Shown one piece after another: positions 1 to 8,790 of a DNA stretch of 23,326 bases. The position numbers and the translations under genes are program-made. Each line of letters starts with the position of its first letter. Position 1 is the first letter of the stretch. The notes beneath the pieces are model-generated. The model had not been told where the DNA came from. It saw nothing but the letters and a program-made list of their open reading frames with translations, and did not search any database. Origin of the DNA: an uncultured Hungatella sp. (GTDB lineage: Bacteria; Bacillota; Clostridia; Lachnospirales; Lachnospiraceae). The stretch is from NCBI GenBank assembly GCA_910588505.1, contig CAJUPQ010000055.1, forward strand, positions 1-23,326, given 5' to 3'.

Positions 1-2
1 AT

Positions 3-980
3 ATCGGCGTGGACACCGACGACGAGCTGGGGCGTATGGCAAAAGCTCTGAACCATATCAGCGCCACGATGGTTAATTATGTGGACGATATTTCCCGGCA
101 GCTGTCCCAGATGGCGTCCAATGATATGGATCTGGCGATACGCCAGAAGTATATCGGGGATTTTATTCCGATTCAGCAGTCCATTGAGAAGATCACCGCA
201 GCTTTAAACAGCACGCTGCGGCAGATCAAAACGGCTGCGGATGAGGTGGCCTCAGACTCTGCGCAGGTATCCGGCAGCGCCCAGGCGCTTTCCCAGGGCG
301 CGAGAGAGCAGGCCGACGCTATCGAGGAACTGGCGGCTTCCATTGAAAACCTGTCCAAGGATATTACGGAAAACGCGTCCGACGCCCAGAAGATGAGTCT
401 CAACGCGGCTAAAGTCAGCGAGCGCATAGAACAGGGCAGCCAGGATATGGATAAGCTGATCAAAGCCATGTCCGAGATACAGGAATCTTCCGCGGGCATT
501 GGGAAAATCATCAAGGCTATCGAGGATATTGCCGATGAGACCAACCTGCTGTCCCTCAACGCCTCCATAGAGGCAGCCAGGGCAGGGGAGGCAGGAAAAG
601 GCTTTGCGGTTGTGGCCAACCAGATCCGCAATCTGGCGGTAAAAAGTTCGGATTCGGTAAACCAGACGACGGAGCTGATCGGACGGTCCTTGGCGGCAGT
701 GGAGAATGGGGTTCAGATCGCCGGGGAGACGGCAAGTTCCCTGACTGCCGTGGTGGAGGGCGCGAAAGAGATTACCGGCTCTGTGCGAAAGATAAGCAGC
801 GCTTCTCAGAACCAGAAACTCATTCTTGAGGAGGTAGTAAAGAGTGTGGATCTCATAGAAGGAGTGGTCAGGAGCAATACTTCCACTGCCCATGAGAGCG
901 CTCTAACCAGCGAGCAGCTGTCCAGACAGTCAAAAAGGCTCCATGAATTGGTGAATCAGTTTAAATTAAAAGAAATGTGA
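3..980 (+). CDS. Methyl-accepting chemotaxis protein, C-terminal part (5'-truncated by window)
   Basis: Cytoplasmic signalling half of a chemoreceptor that passes ligand signals to CheA/CheW. The frame is open to the left window edge, so the ligand-binding and membrane parts lie upstream. The first 20 or so residues (DDELGRMAKALN) look like the end of a HAMP linker. A long heptad-patterned coiled coil follows. The conserved hairpin tip is at about nt 517-640 and includes DETNLLSLNASIEAARAGE and GKGFAVVANQIRNLA, the signature that binds CheW/CheA. The coiled coil returns to a short tail ending KLKEM, with no CheR-tethering pentapeptide. It shows that the organism is motile or chemotactic. It is transcribed towards glgX, but a promoter lies between them. 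Family assignment is near certain; the ligand is unknowable here. Confidence 0.97.
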   Translation: MGVDTDDELGRMAKALNHISATMVNYVDDISRQLSQMASNDMDLAIRQKYIGDFIPIQQSIEKITAALNSTLRQIKTAADEVASDSAQVSGSAQALSQGAREQADAIEELAASIENLSKDITENASDAQKMSLNAAKVSERIEQGSQDMDKLIKAMSEIQESSAGIGKIIKAIEDIADETNLLSLNASIEAARAGEAGKGFAVVANQIRNLAVKSSDSVNQTTELIGRSLAAVENGVQIAGETASSLTAVVEGAKEITGSVRKISSASQNQKLILEEVVKSVDLIEGVVRSNTSTAHESALTSEQLSRQSKRLHELVNQFKLKEM

Positions 981-989
981 TAAAAATAC

Positions 990-1041
990 TTGACAATCCG
1001 AACAAATGTCCTATAATAAGAGAAGAACATTTGTTCGGATT
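990..1041 (+). promoter_or_regulatory. Sigma-A-type promoter overlapped by two LexA-like boxes
   Basis: TTGACA (990-995), 16-bp spacer and TATAAT (1012-1017) make a near-consensus promoter. A 15-bp perfect inverted repeat, AATCCGAACAAATGT at 995-1009 and its complement at 1027-1041, brackets the -10 element. Each arm carries a match to the Gram-positive SOS box: CGAACAAATGTCC (999-1011, one departure from GAAC-N4-GTTC) and GAACATTTGTTC (1025-1036, exact). One box lies in the spacer and the other just downstream of the -10, the right geometry for repression. LexA binding is inferred from the motif. Confidence 0.7.
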
Positions 1042-1111
1042 ATTGTTTTAGATGTATAACAAAAAGCAATTCTGGATCTCCACAAATTATCAGAATATAC
1101 GCCCTTTTGTC

Positions 1112-1140
1112 TTGTGCAAATCATAAATTTGACATATAAT
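1112..1140 (+). promoter_or_regulatory. Possible second promoter close to glgX
   Basis: TTGTGC (1112-1117), 17-bp spacer and a perfect TATAAT (1135-1140) would start transcription near 1147, only a few bases before the AAGGAGGT ribosome binding site (1159-1166). If it is used, glgX has a constitutive promoter independent of the LexA-boxed one upstream. The -35 is weak. Confidence 0.4.
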
Positions 1141-1174
1141 AAATGCAGTAAGTTTTTTAAGGAGGTACGCGAGT

Positions 1175-3355
1175 ATGCGTGAAAAGACAGAGACTGGGAG
1201 TATAACTGCGGTGACGGATAAGAAAGACCCAAAGGAGGGGGCCGCGGGCAGCATGGTGGAAAAGATAAGCCTTCCCCGCGCCATCCATTTGATACCCATG
1301 GATCATATTGACGGATTTGACGTGAGGCCCGGTTTTTATGAAGTCAACGGAGCCACGGCCATCCCTGGGGGAGTGAACTTTACAGTGTATTCCCATAACG
1401 CCACATCCATAGAATTGCTGTTGTTTCACCGCCAGGAGAAGGAACCGTTTGCGGTGCTGCCGTTTCCGGACCATTACCGGATTGGCAATGTATATTCCAT
1501 GATCGTGTTTAAGCTAAATATCGAGGAGTTTGAGTACGCGTACCGGGTAGACGGCCCCTACGACCCGAAAAAGGGCCTTATTTTCGACAAGACCCGGTAT
1601 CTTTTAGATCCTTATGCCAAGGCGGTGACAGGGCAGAGCCAGTGGGGGGATCTGTCGGCCCTTGACCACCAGTACAAGGCCAGGGTGGTGAAGGACGACT
1701 TTGACTGGGGGACTTCCAAGCAGCCTCTGCTGCCTATGGAGGATCTGATTATCTATGAGCTTCATGTGAGAGGGTTTACCAAGGATGCCTCCTCCGGCGT
1801 CCTCCATCCGGGGACCTTTGAGGGGCTTATGGAAAAGCTGCCCTATTTGCTGGAGCTGGGGGTCAACGTGGTAGAGCTGATGCCTATTTTCGAGTTTGAC
1901 GAGATGCAGGATTACCGGGTGGTGGACGGAAAGAAGCTGTATAACTACTGGGGCTACAACACGGTCAGCTTCTTTGCGCCCAACACCAGCTACACTGCCA
2001 GCACGGAGTATAACCGGGAGGGCAACGAGCTTAAGAACCTGATCCAGGTGTTTAACCAGCACGGGATCGAGGTCTATCTGGACGTAGTGTTTAACCACAC
2101 GGCGGAGGGAGACAAAAACGGCCCCTTCTTTTCCTTTAAAGGATTTGACAACAATATATACTATCTCCTGACCCCGGAAGGAGATTACTACAATTTCAGC
2201 GGCTGCGGCAACTCGTTAAACTGCAACCACCCCATTGTACACCAGATGATCCTTAACTGTCTGCGGTACTGGGTCACCACCTACCGGGTCAACGGCTTCC
2301 GCTTTGACTTAGCTTCCATCATGGGCCGCAACGAGGACGGCACGCCGATGAACAAGCCGCCTCTTCTTCAGTCCCTGGCTTTTGATCCGATCCTTGGGGA
2401 TGTGAAGCTTATCGCCGAGGCGTGGGACGCGGTGGGGCTCTACCAGGTAGGGACCTTTCCATCCTGGAACCGGTGGGCGGAGTGGAACGGAAGATATCGT
2501 GACGATCTGCGCCGCTACCTTAAAGGCGACGGGGGCATGGCCCAGGCCGCGGCTCTGCGCATCGCCGGTTCCAGAGACATCTATGAGGTCAGCGCCAGAA
2601 AGAACGCGTCTGTGAACTTCATCACCTGCCATGACGGGTTTACCCTGTACGATTTGTACTCTTACAATGAGAAACACAATGAGAAGAACGGCTGGAACAA
2701 TACCGACGGGGCAGGGGACAACTGCAGCTGGAACTGCGGCGCCGAGGGCGAGACTGCGGACGAGGGGGTTAACCGCTTAAGGCGGCGGATGATGAGGAAC
2801 GCGTTCTGTCTCCTTATGTGCAGCAGGGGGATCCCTATGTTTCTGGCCGGGGACGAGTTCTGCAACACCCAGTTTGGCAACAACAATGCCTACTGCCAGG
2901 ACAATATCACCTCCTGGCTGGACTGGACCATGTTAGAGAAAAACCGGAATATGTTCCGCTTTTTCCAGTATATGATAAAGTTCCGTAAGAGCCACAAGGT
3001 GCTGAGACGAAACGTCAGCGACGGGGCCTGCGGGTTTCCGGACATCAGCTTTCACGGGGAGAAGCCGTGGAGAGGGCAGTTTGCGGACCACGAGCGGTAT
3101 GTGGGCGTTATGTTCGCAGGCCAGGAGAAAGGGAAGGAGCCGGAGGTGATCTACGTGGCTTCTAACAGCTACTGGGAAGAAGTCGCGGTGCTTCTGCCTC
3201 AGCTGCCACAGAACATGGCGTGGGAACTGACAGCCGATACATGGGAGGGAAGGACGAAGAATACAGGCAGCGCCCTTTCCGGCAATACTTTTGTCATCCA
3301 CCCAAGGAGCGTTATGGTGTGGGTGGGCGGCAAGGCCTTTAAGGCAGCTACCTGA
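1175..3355 (+). CDS. glgX: Glycogen debranching enzyme / isoamylase-pullulanase family (GH13)
   Basis: Hydrolyses alpha-1,6 branches of glycogen or related glucans in the cytoplasm. No signal peptide is visible. An N-terminal CBM48-like beta-sandwich (about residues 45-150, e.g. VNFTVYSHNATSIELLLF) precedes the GH13 barrel. The four GH13 regions are present: DVVFNH (303-308), GFRFD with nucleophile D378, AEAWD with acid/base E415, and CHD with H486-D487 stabilising the transition state. At 726 residues the length fits GlgX/TreX-type debranching enzymes. The start at 1175 is set by AAGGAGGT eight bases upstream. About 30 residues precede the region I would expect to be conserved. A type I pullulanase specificity cannot be excluded. 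No other glycogen genes are in view, and the LexA-boxed promoter upstream is unexpected for this function. Confidence 0.93.
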   Translation: MREKTETGSITAVTDKKDPKEGAAGSMVEKISLPRAIHLIPMDHIDGFDVRPGFYEVNGATAIPGGVNFTVYSHNATSIELLLFHRQEKEPFAVLPFPDHYRIGNVYSMIVFKLNIEEFEYAYRVDGPYDPKKGLIFDKTRYLLDPYAKAVTGQSQWGDLSALDHQYKARVVKDDFDWGTSKQPLLPMEDLIIYELHVRGFTKDASSGVLHPGTFEGLMEKLPYLLELGVNVVELMPIFEFDEMQDYRVVDGKKLYNYWGYNTVSFFAPNTSYTASTEYNREGNELKNLIQVFNQHGIEVYLDVVFNHTAEGDKNGPFFSFKGFDNNIYYLLTPEGDYYNFSGCGNSLNCNHPIVHQMILNCLRYWVTTYRVNGFRFDLASIMGRNEDGTPMNKPPLLQSLAFDPILGDVKLIAEAWDAVGLYQVGTFPSWNRWAEWNGRYRDDLRRYLKGDGGMAQAAALRIAGSRDIYEVSARKNASVNFITCHDGFTLYDLYSYNEKHNEKNGWNNTDGAGDNCSWNCGAEGETADEGVNRLRRRMMRNAFCLLMCSRGIPMFLAGDEFCNTQFGNNNAYCQDNITSWLDWTMLEKNRNMFRFFQYMIKFRKSHKVLRRNVSDGACGFPDISFHGEKPWRGQFADHERYVGVMFAGQEKGKEPEVIYVASNSYWEEVAVLLPQLPQNMAWELTADTWEGRTKNTGSALSGNTFVIHPRSVMVWVGGKAFKAAT

Positions 3356-3446
3356 TAAGATCGCGACGTTAAGAGAGATTTCCGATGTCAGCGCCAGGCC
3401 CCTTTAGAGAGCAGGGAGCCTGCGCCATAGAAGGAGGAGCGGCCCT

Positions 3447-4691
3447 ATGAAGAGAGGATTATGTTTGTTTGGCGCGGCGTGGATGTTTCTGACCATATCG
3501 TTGACCCATGGAGGGGGAAAGGGATCCGGCGTCTATGAGAGCCACTCAAAAGATGGCAGACGGCTGCCCTTTGTCAGCGGAGACTCCTACTATGAGTATC
3601 AGTGGGCGTTAAAGAACAGGGGCGATTTCTCCGTGTGGATGGAAGGCATCCATGGAGGGCAGCCAGAAGGGGAGACGGCTTTCCAGGCGGTTACTGATCC
3701 CCATATCCAGAAGGGTAAGGCCGGGGGAGCGTGGTGGGTCCAGGCCTCTGCCGGGGCGGATACGGGCATGGAGGCAGCATGGATGTTCTATGAACAGGCC
3801 CCGGAGCGACGCCCGGTGATTGTGGCTGTTATTGACACTGGTGTGGACATAAGCCATCCGGAGCTTGCGGATTCCATCTGGGTCAATGAGGACGAGATCC
3901 CGGGGGACGGCATTGACAATGACCACAACGGTTATGTGGACGATATAAACGGCTGGAATTTCTGCAAAGAGGATAACCAGGTTGTTTCGGGGCTGGAGGA
4001 GGACCACGGAACCCACAGCAGCGGGACCATCGCCGCGGCCTGGGATGGCCAGGGGACCTGCGGGATCGCGGACAGCCGATATGTGAAGCTTATGGTCTTA
4101 AAGGTTCTGGACACCTATGAGGGAAAAGGCGTCTCCTCCTCTGTGAAAAGGGCCATCCGGTACGCTCAGGATAACGGCGCCTCCATCTGCAATCTGAGTA
4201 TGGGGACCATGACAAGGGACGAGGAGCTGGAAAGGCTTATGAGGGATTCTCCCATGCTGTTTGTGGTTTCTGCAGGGAACGGGGACGCGTCGGGCCGCGG
4301 CTACAGCATTGACGATCTTCCCATGTATCCGGCCTCCTTTGGAGCGGACAATATCATCACTGTGGGGAGTATGCTGTTTGACGGCTCCCTGGATGTCAGC
4401 TCTAATTTTGGCCGCGTCAGCGTGGACCTGGCGGCCCCGGGCATGGCTATCCTTGGCCCTGTTCCGGATAGAGGCTATGCCTATATGTCGGGAACCTCCA
4501 TGGCGGCGCCCATGGTCACAGGGACGGCGGCTCTGATCTACAGTTGCCGTTTGGATATGGATCTTATGGAAGTGAAGAAAGCCATCTTGGATTCCGCCAG
4601 ACCTGTGGAGAGCATGGAGGGAAAGACGGCCACAGGGGGCGTGCTGGACGCTTATGGGGCAATTACCTATGGTCTTGAGCCGGGAATATAG
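3447..4691 (+). CDS. Secreted subtilisin-like serine protease (S8 family)
   Basis: Extracellular or cell-wall serine endopeptidase. The first 26 residues form a signal peptide (MKRGLCLFGAAWMFLTIS core). About 100 residues that may act as a propeptide follow, then the S8 catalytic domain. The triad is visible: D130 in VIDTGVD, H187 in DHGTHSSG and S351 in GTSMAAPM, with oxyanion Asn N278 in VSAGNG. An insert rich in D/N (DEIPGDGIDNDHNGYVDD) follows the Asp motif and resembles calcium-binding inserts of this protease subgroup. The 414-residue length leaves no room for a C-terminal anchor. The start is supported by GAAGGAGG a few bases upstream. It lies 91 bp after glgX and is closed by a strong terminator. 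Substrate unknown. Confidence 0.93.
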   Translation: MKRGLCLFGAAWMFLTISLTHGGGKGSGVYESHSKDGRRLPFVSGDSYYEYQWALKNRGDFSVWMEGIHGGQPEGETAFQAVTDPHIQKGKAGGAWWVQASAGADTGMEAAWMFYEQAPERRPVIVAVIDTGVDISHPELADSIWVNEDEIPGDGIDNDHNGYVDDINGWNFCKEDNQVVSGLEEDHGTHSSGTIAAAWDGQGTCGIADSRYVKLMVLKVLDTYEGKGVSSSVKRAIRYAQDNGASICNLSMGTMTRDEELERLMRDSPMLFVVSAGNGDASGRGYSIDDLPMYPASFGADNIITVGSMLFDGSLDVSSNFGRVSVDLAAPGMAILGPVPDRGYAYMSGTSMAAPMVTGTAALIYSCRLDMDLMEVKKAILDSARPVESMEGKTATGGVLDAYGAITYGLEPGI

Positions 4692-4712
4692 AGTGTGTCC
4701 GAGAAGAGGGAA

Positions 4713-4761
4713 CCCTGATGTTTCATGGAAAGAGGGCAAAATGAGATATCAGGGCTTTTTT
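4713..4761 (+). terminator. Rho-independent terminator after the protease gene
   Basis: A 14-bp stem starting CCCTGAT (4713) and ending ATCAGGG (4754), with one mismatch and one G-U pair, closes a 14-nt loop. It is followed by C and six T (4756-4761). It ends the glgX-protease unit. Confidence 0.8.
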
Positions 4762-4775
4762 ATATGGCAAAATCA

Positions 4776-4784
4776 TGGTAGAAT
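4776..4784 (+). promoter_or_regulatory. Possible extended -10 promoter for the 4853-topB unit
   Basis: TGG immediately followed by TAGAAT (4779-4784) fits an extended -10. The position 17 bp upstream is only a T-run, so the -35 is poor. It lies directly after the terminator and before the next gene, which is the main support. Confidence 0.35.
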
Positions 4785-4852
4785 GGATGTCAACAGAAGG
4801 AGCAGGATTTGCCAGGGAGTTAAAAAGCGAAAGAAGAACGGAGGATACACAG

Positions 4853-5209
4853 ATGAGTTCCGATACCTCGAAAGGATTTACATGTGACCAGGTTTGGGAG
4901 ATGATCAGGCAGCATCAAAATGAGGAGATCCTGACAGCCAAGGGGCTGCCGTTTACGTATACCATGAAGGGCGGAGAGCTGTTTATCAGCCGCAGGACCA
5001 AATCCATTACCAGAAGCACCTTTGAGGCTGCGTGGAACAGGGTACTGGAACGGCCCAGGGAGATGACAGGACCTAAGAAGCTGAATGTGTTTGGGGCGCC
5101 CTATTTGTGGGCGATTTTTAAAAGGCTGGAGCTGGTGCCGTTCGGGGCAAAAAACTGTCCTGCCGGTTTGGAGGAGGAAGATAGGGCAGGTAGCGGGGAT
5201 CAAGAGTGA
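4853..5209 (+). CDS. Conserved hypothetical protein, 118 aa
   Basis: Small soluble protein with no membrane segment or signal peptide. The ATG at 4853 (MSSDTSKGF) is chosen because GGAGG lies about eight bases upstream; the reading frame extends further 5' but without a ribosome site. The middle (GELFISRRTKSITRSTFEAAWN) and the end (KKLNVFGAPYLWAIFKRLELV) look like one compact alpha/beta domain. I do not recognise a named family and know no function. It ends 22 bp before topB with no terminator between, so the two are probably co-transcribed. The tail after about residue 98 is acidic and probably disordered. Confidence 0.75.
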   Translation: MSSDTSKGFTCDQVWEMIRQHQNEEILTAKGLPFTYTMKGGELFISRRTKSITRSTFEAAWNRVLERPREMTGPKKLNVFGAPYLWAIFKRLELVPFGAKNCPAGLEEEDRAGSGDQE

Positions 5210-5231
5210 TCTGGAAGGAGTGTATGGATTG

Positions 5232-7490
5232 ATGAAAGCATTGGTGATTGCGGAGAAACCGTCGGTTGCCCGGGATATTGCCCGGGTCCTGAAGTGTTCG
5301 AAGCAGGGGAGCGGATGGATCGAGGGGGAGCGCTATATTGTCACCTGGGGGCTGGGGCATCTGGTGACTCTGGCGGACCCGGAGGATTATGACAAGAAGT
5401 ACCGGGAGTGGAAGATGGAGCATCTGCCCATGATGCCGGAGCATTTCCGGCTGGAGGTCATTAAGCAGACGTCAAAGCAGTTCCAGGCCGTAAAGGCTCA
5501 GCTTCACAGAAAGGATGTACACCAGGTCATCATTGCCACGGACGCGGGGAGAGAGGGCGAGCTGGTGGCAAGGCTGATTCTCAAGAAGGCAGGCAGTGAT
5601 AAGCCTGTAAAACGGCTGTGGATCTCCTCGGTGACAGACAAGGCTATCCGGGAGGGCTTTGAAAAGCTGAAAGACGGGAAGGAGTACGAGCCCCTCTACG
5701 ACGCGGCTATGTGCCGGGCTGAGGCAGACTGGCTGGTGGGGATCAATGCCACCAGGGCTCTGACCTGCAAGTACAATGCCCAGCTTTCCTGCGGCCGGGT
5801 CCAGACGCCCACCCTGGCTATGATCGCCAGGAGGGAGGAGCAGATCCGGGATTTTGTGCCAAAGCCTTTCTACAAGATCCAGGCAAAGGTTCAGGGGATC
5901 ACTCTGGCGTGGCAGGATAAAAAGTCGAAAAGTTTTGCCACCTTTGACAAAGACAGAGCCCAGGAAATCTTAGGGCAGGTGAAGGGGAAGGACGGGCAGG
6001 TGATCCAGGTAAAGAGAAGTCCGGAAAAGACCGCGGCTCCCCTTTTGTATGACCTGACAGAACTGCAGAGGGAGGCCAACCGACGGTTTGACTATTCGGC
6101 CAAGGAGACGCTGAACATTATGCAGAGGCTCTACGAGAATCACAAGGTTCTGACCTACCCCAGAACGGATTCCAGATATCTGACCTCGGATATTGTCCCC
6201 ACCCTGAAGGAGCGGCTGCGGGCCTGTTCGGTAGGGCCTTACCGGGTCCTTGGAGGGCGGCTGGTGAACCGGCCTCTGCCAAAGAGCCTGGCGTTTGTGG
6301 ATGATAAGAAGGTAGGGGATCATCACGCCATCATCCCCACGGAACAGTTTGTGCAGCTGGACCACATGACTGTGGATGAGCGGCGGATCTACGACCTGGT
6401 GGTACGGCGGTTTTTGGCGGTTTTGTATCCGCCCTGTGAGTATGAGCAGACCAGCCTGACCGTGACGGTTGGACAGGAGACCTTTACGGCCAGAGGAAAT
6501 GTGGTGAAAGATCTGGGCTGGAGAGCCGTGTACGATGGGGAAGCTGGCGGGGCCGTGTACGGAAGTTTTGACAACGGCTGGGAAGAGAGCGGCGACGAGA
6601 AAAGTGGTATGAGGGATTTTGGCGGCGAAAGTGGGGCGCAAAGGCTGCCACAGGTGAAGGATGGGGATGTGTTAAAGGGCCTTGTGTTCGCTGTCATTGA
6701 GGGAAAGACAAAGCCGCCGTCCCATTTTACGGAGAGCGCTCTCTTGTCGGCTATGGAGAATCCGGCGGCCTACATGGAATCCGGCGACAAGGCCATGGCC
6801 AGGACTCTGGGGGAGACGGGAGGCCTTGGGACCGTGGCCACAAGGGCGGATATCATCGAGAAGCTGTTCTCCTCATTTTTGCTGGAGAAGAGGGGAAAGG
6901 AGATCTTTCTCACATCCAAGGCAAAGCAGCTTCTTAAACTGGTGCCGGAGGACCTAAAGAAGCCGGAGATGACGGCGGACTGGGAGATGAAGCTGTCAAA
7001 GATTGCAGGGGGAAGCTTAAAGAGGGATGTGTTTATGCGGGATATCCGCAGGTATTCTATGGATTTGATCCAGGAGATAAAGGGCGGTGAGGGAAGTTTT
7101 CGCCATGACAACCTGACGAACCACAAGTGTCCCCGGTGTGAAAAGAGGATGCTTCTTGTGAAGGGCAAGAACAGCGAGATGCTGGTGTGTCAGGACCGGG
7201 AATGCGGATACCGGGAGACGATCTCCAGAACCTCTAACGCCCGGTGTCCTAACTGCCACAAGAAGATGGAACTTCGGGGCAAGGGAGACGGGCAGATCTT
7301 TGTGTGCCGGTGCGGGTACAAGGAGAAACTGAACTCTTTTGTGGAGCGCAGGAAGAAAGAGGGGGCCGGAGTCACGAAGCGGGATGTGAACCGGTATATG
7401 GAGCAGCAGAAGAGAGAGGCGAAAGAGCCGTTGAACAACGCATTCGCCCAGGCTTTGGCTGGGCTGAAGCTGGAGTCAGAGAAGCCTTAA
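5232..7490 (+). CDS. topB: DNA topoisomerase III (type IA)
   Basis: Relaxes and decatenates DNA by passing a strand through a transient single-strand break. The Toprim domain begins at MKALVIAEKPSVARDIA (E8) and has the metal-binding DAGREGE at residues 104-110. The signature CGRVQTPTLAMI follows. The active-site tyrosine is Y309 in LTYPRTDSRYL, and GLGTVATRADIIEKL marks the later core. The C-terminal 120 residues contain two zinc-ribbon-like units (CPRC...C...C and CPNC...CRCG). The start at 5232 gives the canonical topoisomerase III N-terminus; AAGGAG lies 11 bases upstream. 752 residues is normal for the chromosomal clostridial form. There is no plasmid or conjugative context, so a chromosomal copy is likely. 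Confidence 0.96.
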   Translation: MKALVIAEKPSVARDIARVLKCSKQGSGWIEGERYIVTWGLGHLVTLADPEDYDKKYREWKMEHLPMMPEHFRLEVIKQTSKQFQAVKAQLHRKDVHQVIIATDAGREGELVARLILKKAGSDKPVKRLWISSVTDKAIREGFEKLKDGKEYEPLYDAAMCRAEADWLVGINATRALTCKYNAQLSCGRVQTPTLAMIARREEQIRDFVPKPFYKIQAKVQGITLAWQDKKSKSFATFDKDRAQEILGQVKGKDGQVIQVKRSPEKTAAPLLYDLTELQREANRRFDYSAKETLNIMQRLYENHKVLTYPRTDSRYLTSDIVPTLKERLRACSVGPYRVLGGRLVNRPLPKSLAFVDDKKVGDHHAIIPTEQFVQLDHMTVDERRIYDLVVRRFLAVLYPPCEYEQTSLTVTVGQETFTARGNVVKDLGWRAVYDGEAGGAVYGSFDNGWEESGDEKSGMRDFGGESGAQRLPQVKDGDVLKGLVFAVIEGKTKPPSHFTESALLSAMENPAAYMESGDKAMARTLGETGGLGTVATRADIIEKLFSSFLLEKRGKEIFLTSKAKQLLKLVPEDLKKPEMTADWEMKLSKIAGGSLKRDVFMRDIRRYSMDLIQEIKGGEGSFRHDNLTNHKCPRCEKRMLLVKGKNSEMLVCQDRECGYRETISRTSNARCPNCHKKMELRGKGDGQIFVCRCGYKEKLNSFVERRKKEGAGVTKRDVNRYMEQQKREAKEPLNNAFAQALAGLKLESEKP

Positions 7491-7515
7491 GCCGTGAGAG
7501 GAAAGAGGCAAAGGG

Positions 7516-8790
7516 ATGGATGTATATTTTGGGAGAAATTTTTGGCATAACGGCAGGGAGCGGAAGGAGAGTGGTCCGGGATCTTGCCTGAGATGCGGGG
7601 CCAAGTTTCGCTGTGGGGGTTTTTGGTGGCTGGCTCCGGCTGTGTATGTCTGTCAGGAGGGGATCGTGGTGGATATCTGCCGCCGCGTGCCGGGGGAAGC
7701 AGTGGGTAAGTTCTGGGATGCGTGGGGAGTTTGGCAGGGACGGGAGGAGGAGATGTCTCCCGCGCAGCAGAGGATGGCAGAGAAGGAGAATCCATTTTCT
7801 TTTGAGGCGAATTTTCGGGTGGAGATAGATGGGAGAGAGTGGGCCAGTGCTGGCGGCAGCAGTATGTATATCCAGCCCAGAGGGCTGGATGGGGAGGCGG
7901 ATGCTAGGGACGGGGGAGGTCAGGAAGCGCATACCGGAGAAGCTGTAGACCGACCGGCGTATGTGGGAGATGGGACAAGTAAGGTAGTGAGCGGCAGGGC
8001 TGTGTCAGACCAGGAAACGTGTGCCGGGAAGGCGACCGTCGGAGATGGGGCCCCCGAGGATATGAGACGGAAGGCTGCAGGATATCGTCCGGAGGATGTG
8101 TTGGCTGCGGAGTACGGGCTGGATGGGCGGGACGGGTGGCAGGTGTTTCGGCGCAGCTTTCGGGCTAAAGCCCCAGAGTCTGCCCAAGTCCTGAAGAACG
8201 CGGCGGCAGGAGCGGCTCTGACTTTTCGGCTGACTGTGGAAGCAGGGGAGGAGCAGATACCCTGGGGGTATACTTTTGTCACAGAGGTGGGCTGTGGGGA
8301 GAGGACAGAGCGCTTTTCCCACCCTGTTACAGGTCAAAAGATGGAGCTTGTGATTTTGGGGTGCAGGCCATATAATATGGAAGCTGAAGTGAAGAATATA
8401 AAGAAATGTCTGAAAGATTACCGCATTCCCTCTCATGGCTGTGTGATGGAATATGTTCTAAAGTCAGAGCTGCCTTTGGGGGAGTCTCTGGCTGTGAGGG
8501 ATTGCTGCCAGGGGGACGGGCCGGTTCTTACAAAAGAGGCAAAAGGGGTTGGAAAAAGGGCTGCCGCCGTTACTCTGATCGGCGGATGTGACGGCCCTGT
8601 CTCTGTTTTTATAGCGGGAACGACGAAGGGGCAGCACGAGGAGGAAAGAAGTCTTGGGTATTCTTCCCTGTATGTTGAACCCGTAAAGGAAGTCAGGTGG
8701 AGGGTGGAACTGCGCAGGGTTTTATTTGATCCGGAGACATTTGAGCTGAGAGCAGAGGGAGAGGATTATGGAGCGAAGGGACAAGATTAA
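7516..8790 (+). CDS. Hypothetical protein of an unnamed Lachnospiraceae-type family
   Basis: 424 residues, no signal peptide or membrane helix. Three parts are visible. The N-terminal domain (about 1-110) has two nearby cysteines (CLRCG) and WWLAPAVYVCQEGIVVDICRRV. A low-complexity linker (about 110-195) is rich in G, D, E, A and K and is probably disordered. The C-terminal domain (about 195-415) contains IPWGYTFVTEVGCGERTE, IPSHGCVMEY and LIGGCDGPVSVFIAG and ends in a beta-rich segment. AGAGG seven bases before 7516 supports the start. I know of similar proteins with the same WWLAPAVYVC and GGxDGP stretches in this bacterial group, but no function. It follows topB by 25 bp and overlaps the next gene by 23 bp, so translation may be coupled. 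Confidence 0.75.
   Translation: MDVYFGRNFWHNGRERKESGPGSCLRCGAKFRCGGFWWLAPAVYVCQEGIVVDICRRVPGEAVGKFWDAWGVWQGREEEMSPAQQRMAEKENPFSFEANFRVEIDGREWASAGGSSMYIQPRGLDGEADARDGGGQEAHTGEAVDRPAYVGDGTSKVVSGRAVSDQETCAGKATVGDGAPEDMRRKAAGYRPEDVLAAEYGLDGRDGWQVFRRSFRAKAPESAQVLKNAAAGAALTFRLTVEAGEEQIPWGYTFVTEVGCGERTERFSHPVTGQKMELVILGCRPYNMEAEVKNIKKCLKDYRIPSHGCVMEYVLKSELPLGESLAVRDCCQGDGPVLTKEAKGVGKRAAAVTLIGGCDGPVSVFIAGTTKGQHEEERSLGYSSLYVEPVKEVRWRVELRRVLFDPETFELRAEGEDYGAKGQD

Noticed and set aside
1052..1126. 24-codon ORF (starting MYNKKQFW) in the leader behind the LexA-boxed promoter
   Set aside because: No ribosome binding site precedes its ATG and nothing supports coding; kept only as an idea in the LexA finding.
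4654..4887. 77-codon plus-strand frame over the terminator after the protease
   Set aside because: It overlaps the end of the protease gene and runs through the terminator; no ribosome site.
8570..8620. GGxDGP stretch in the 7516 protein as evidence of a sodium-pumping decarboxylase beta subunit
   Set aside because: That protein is a multi-helix membrane protein; this one has no membrane segments, so the resemblance is superficial.
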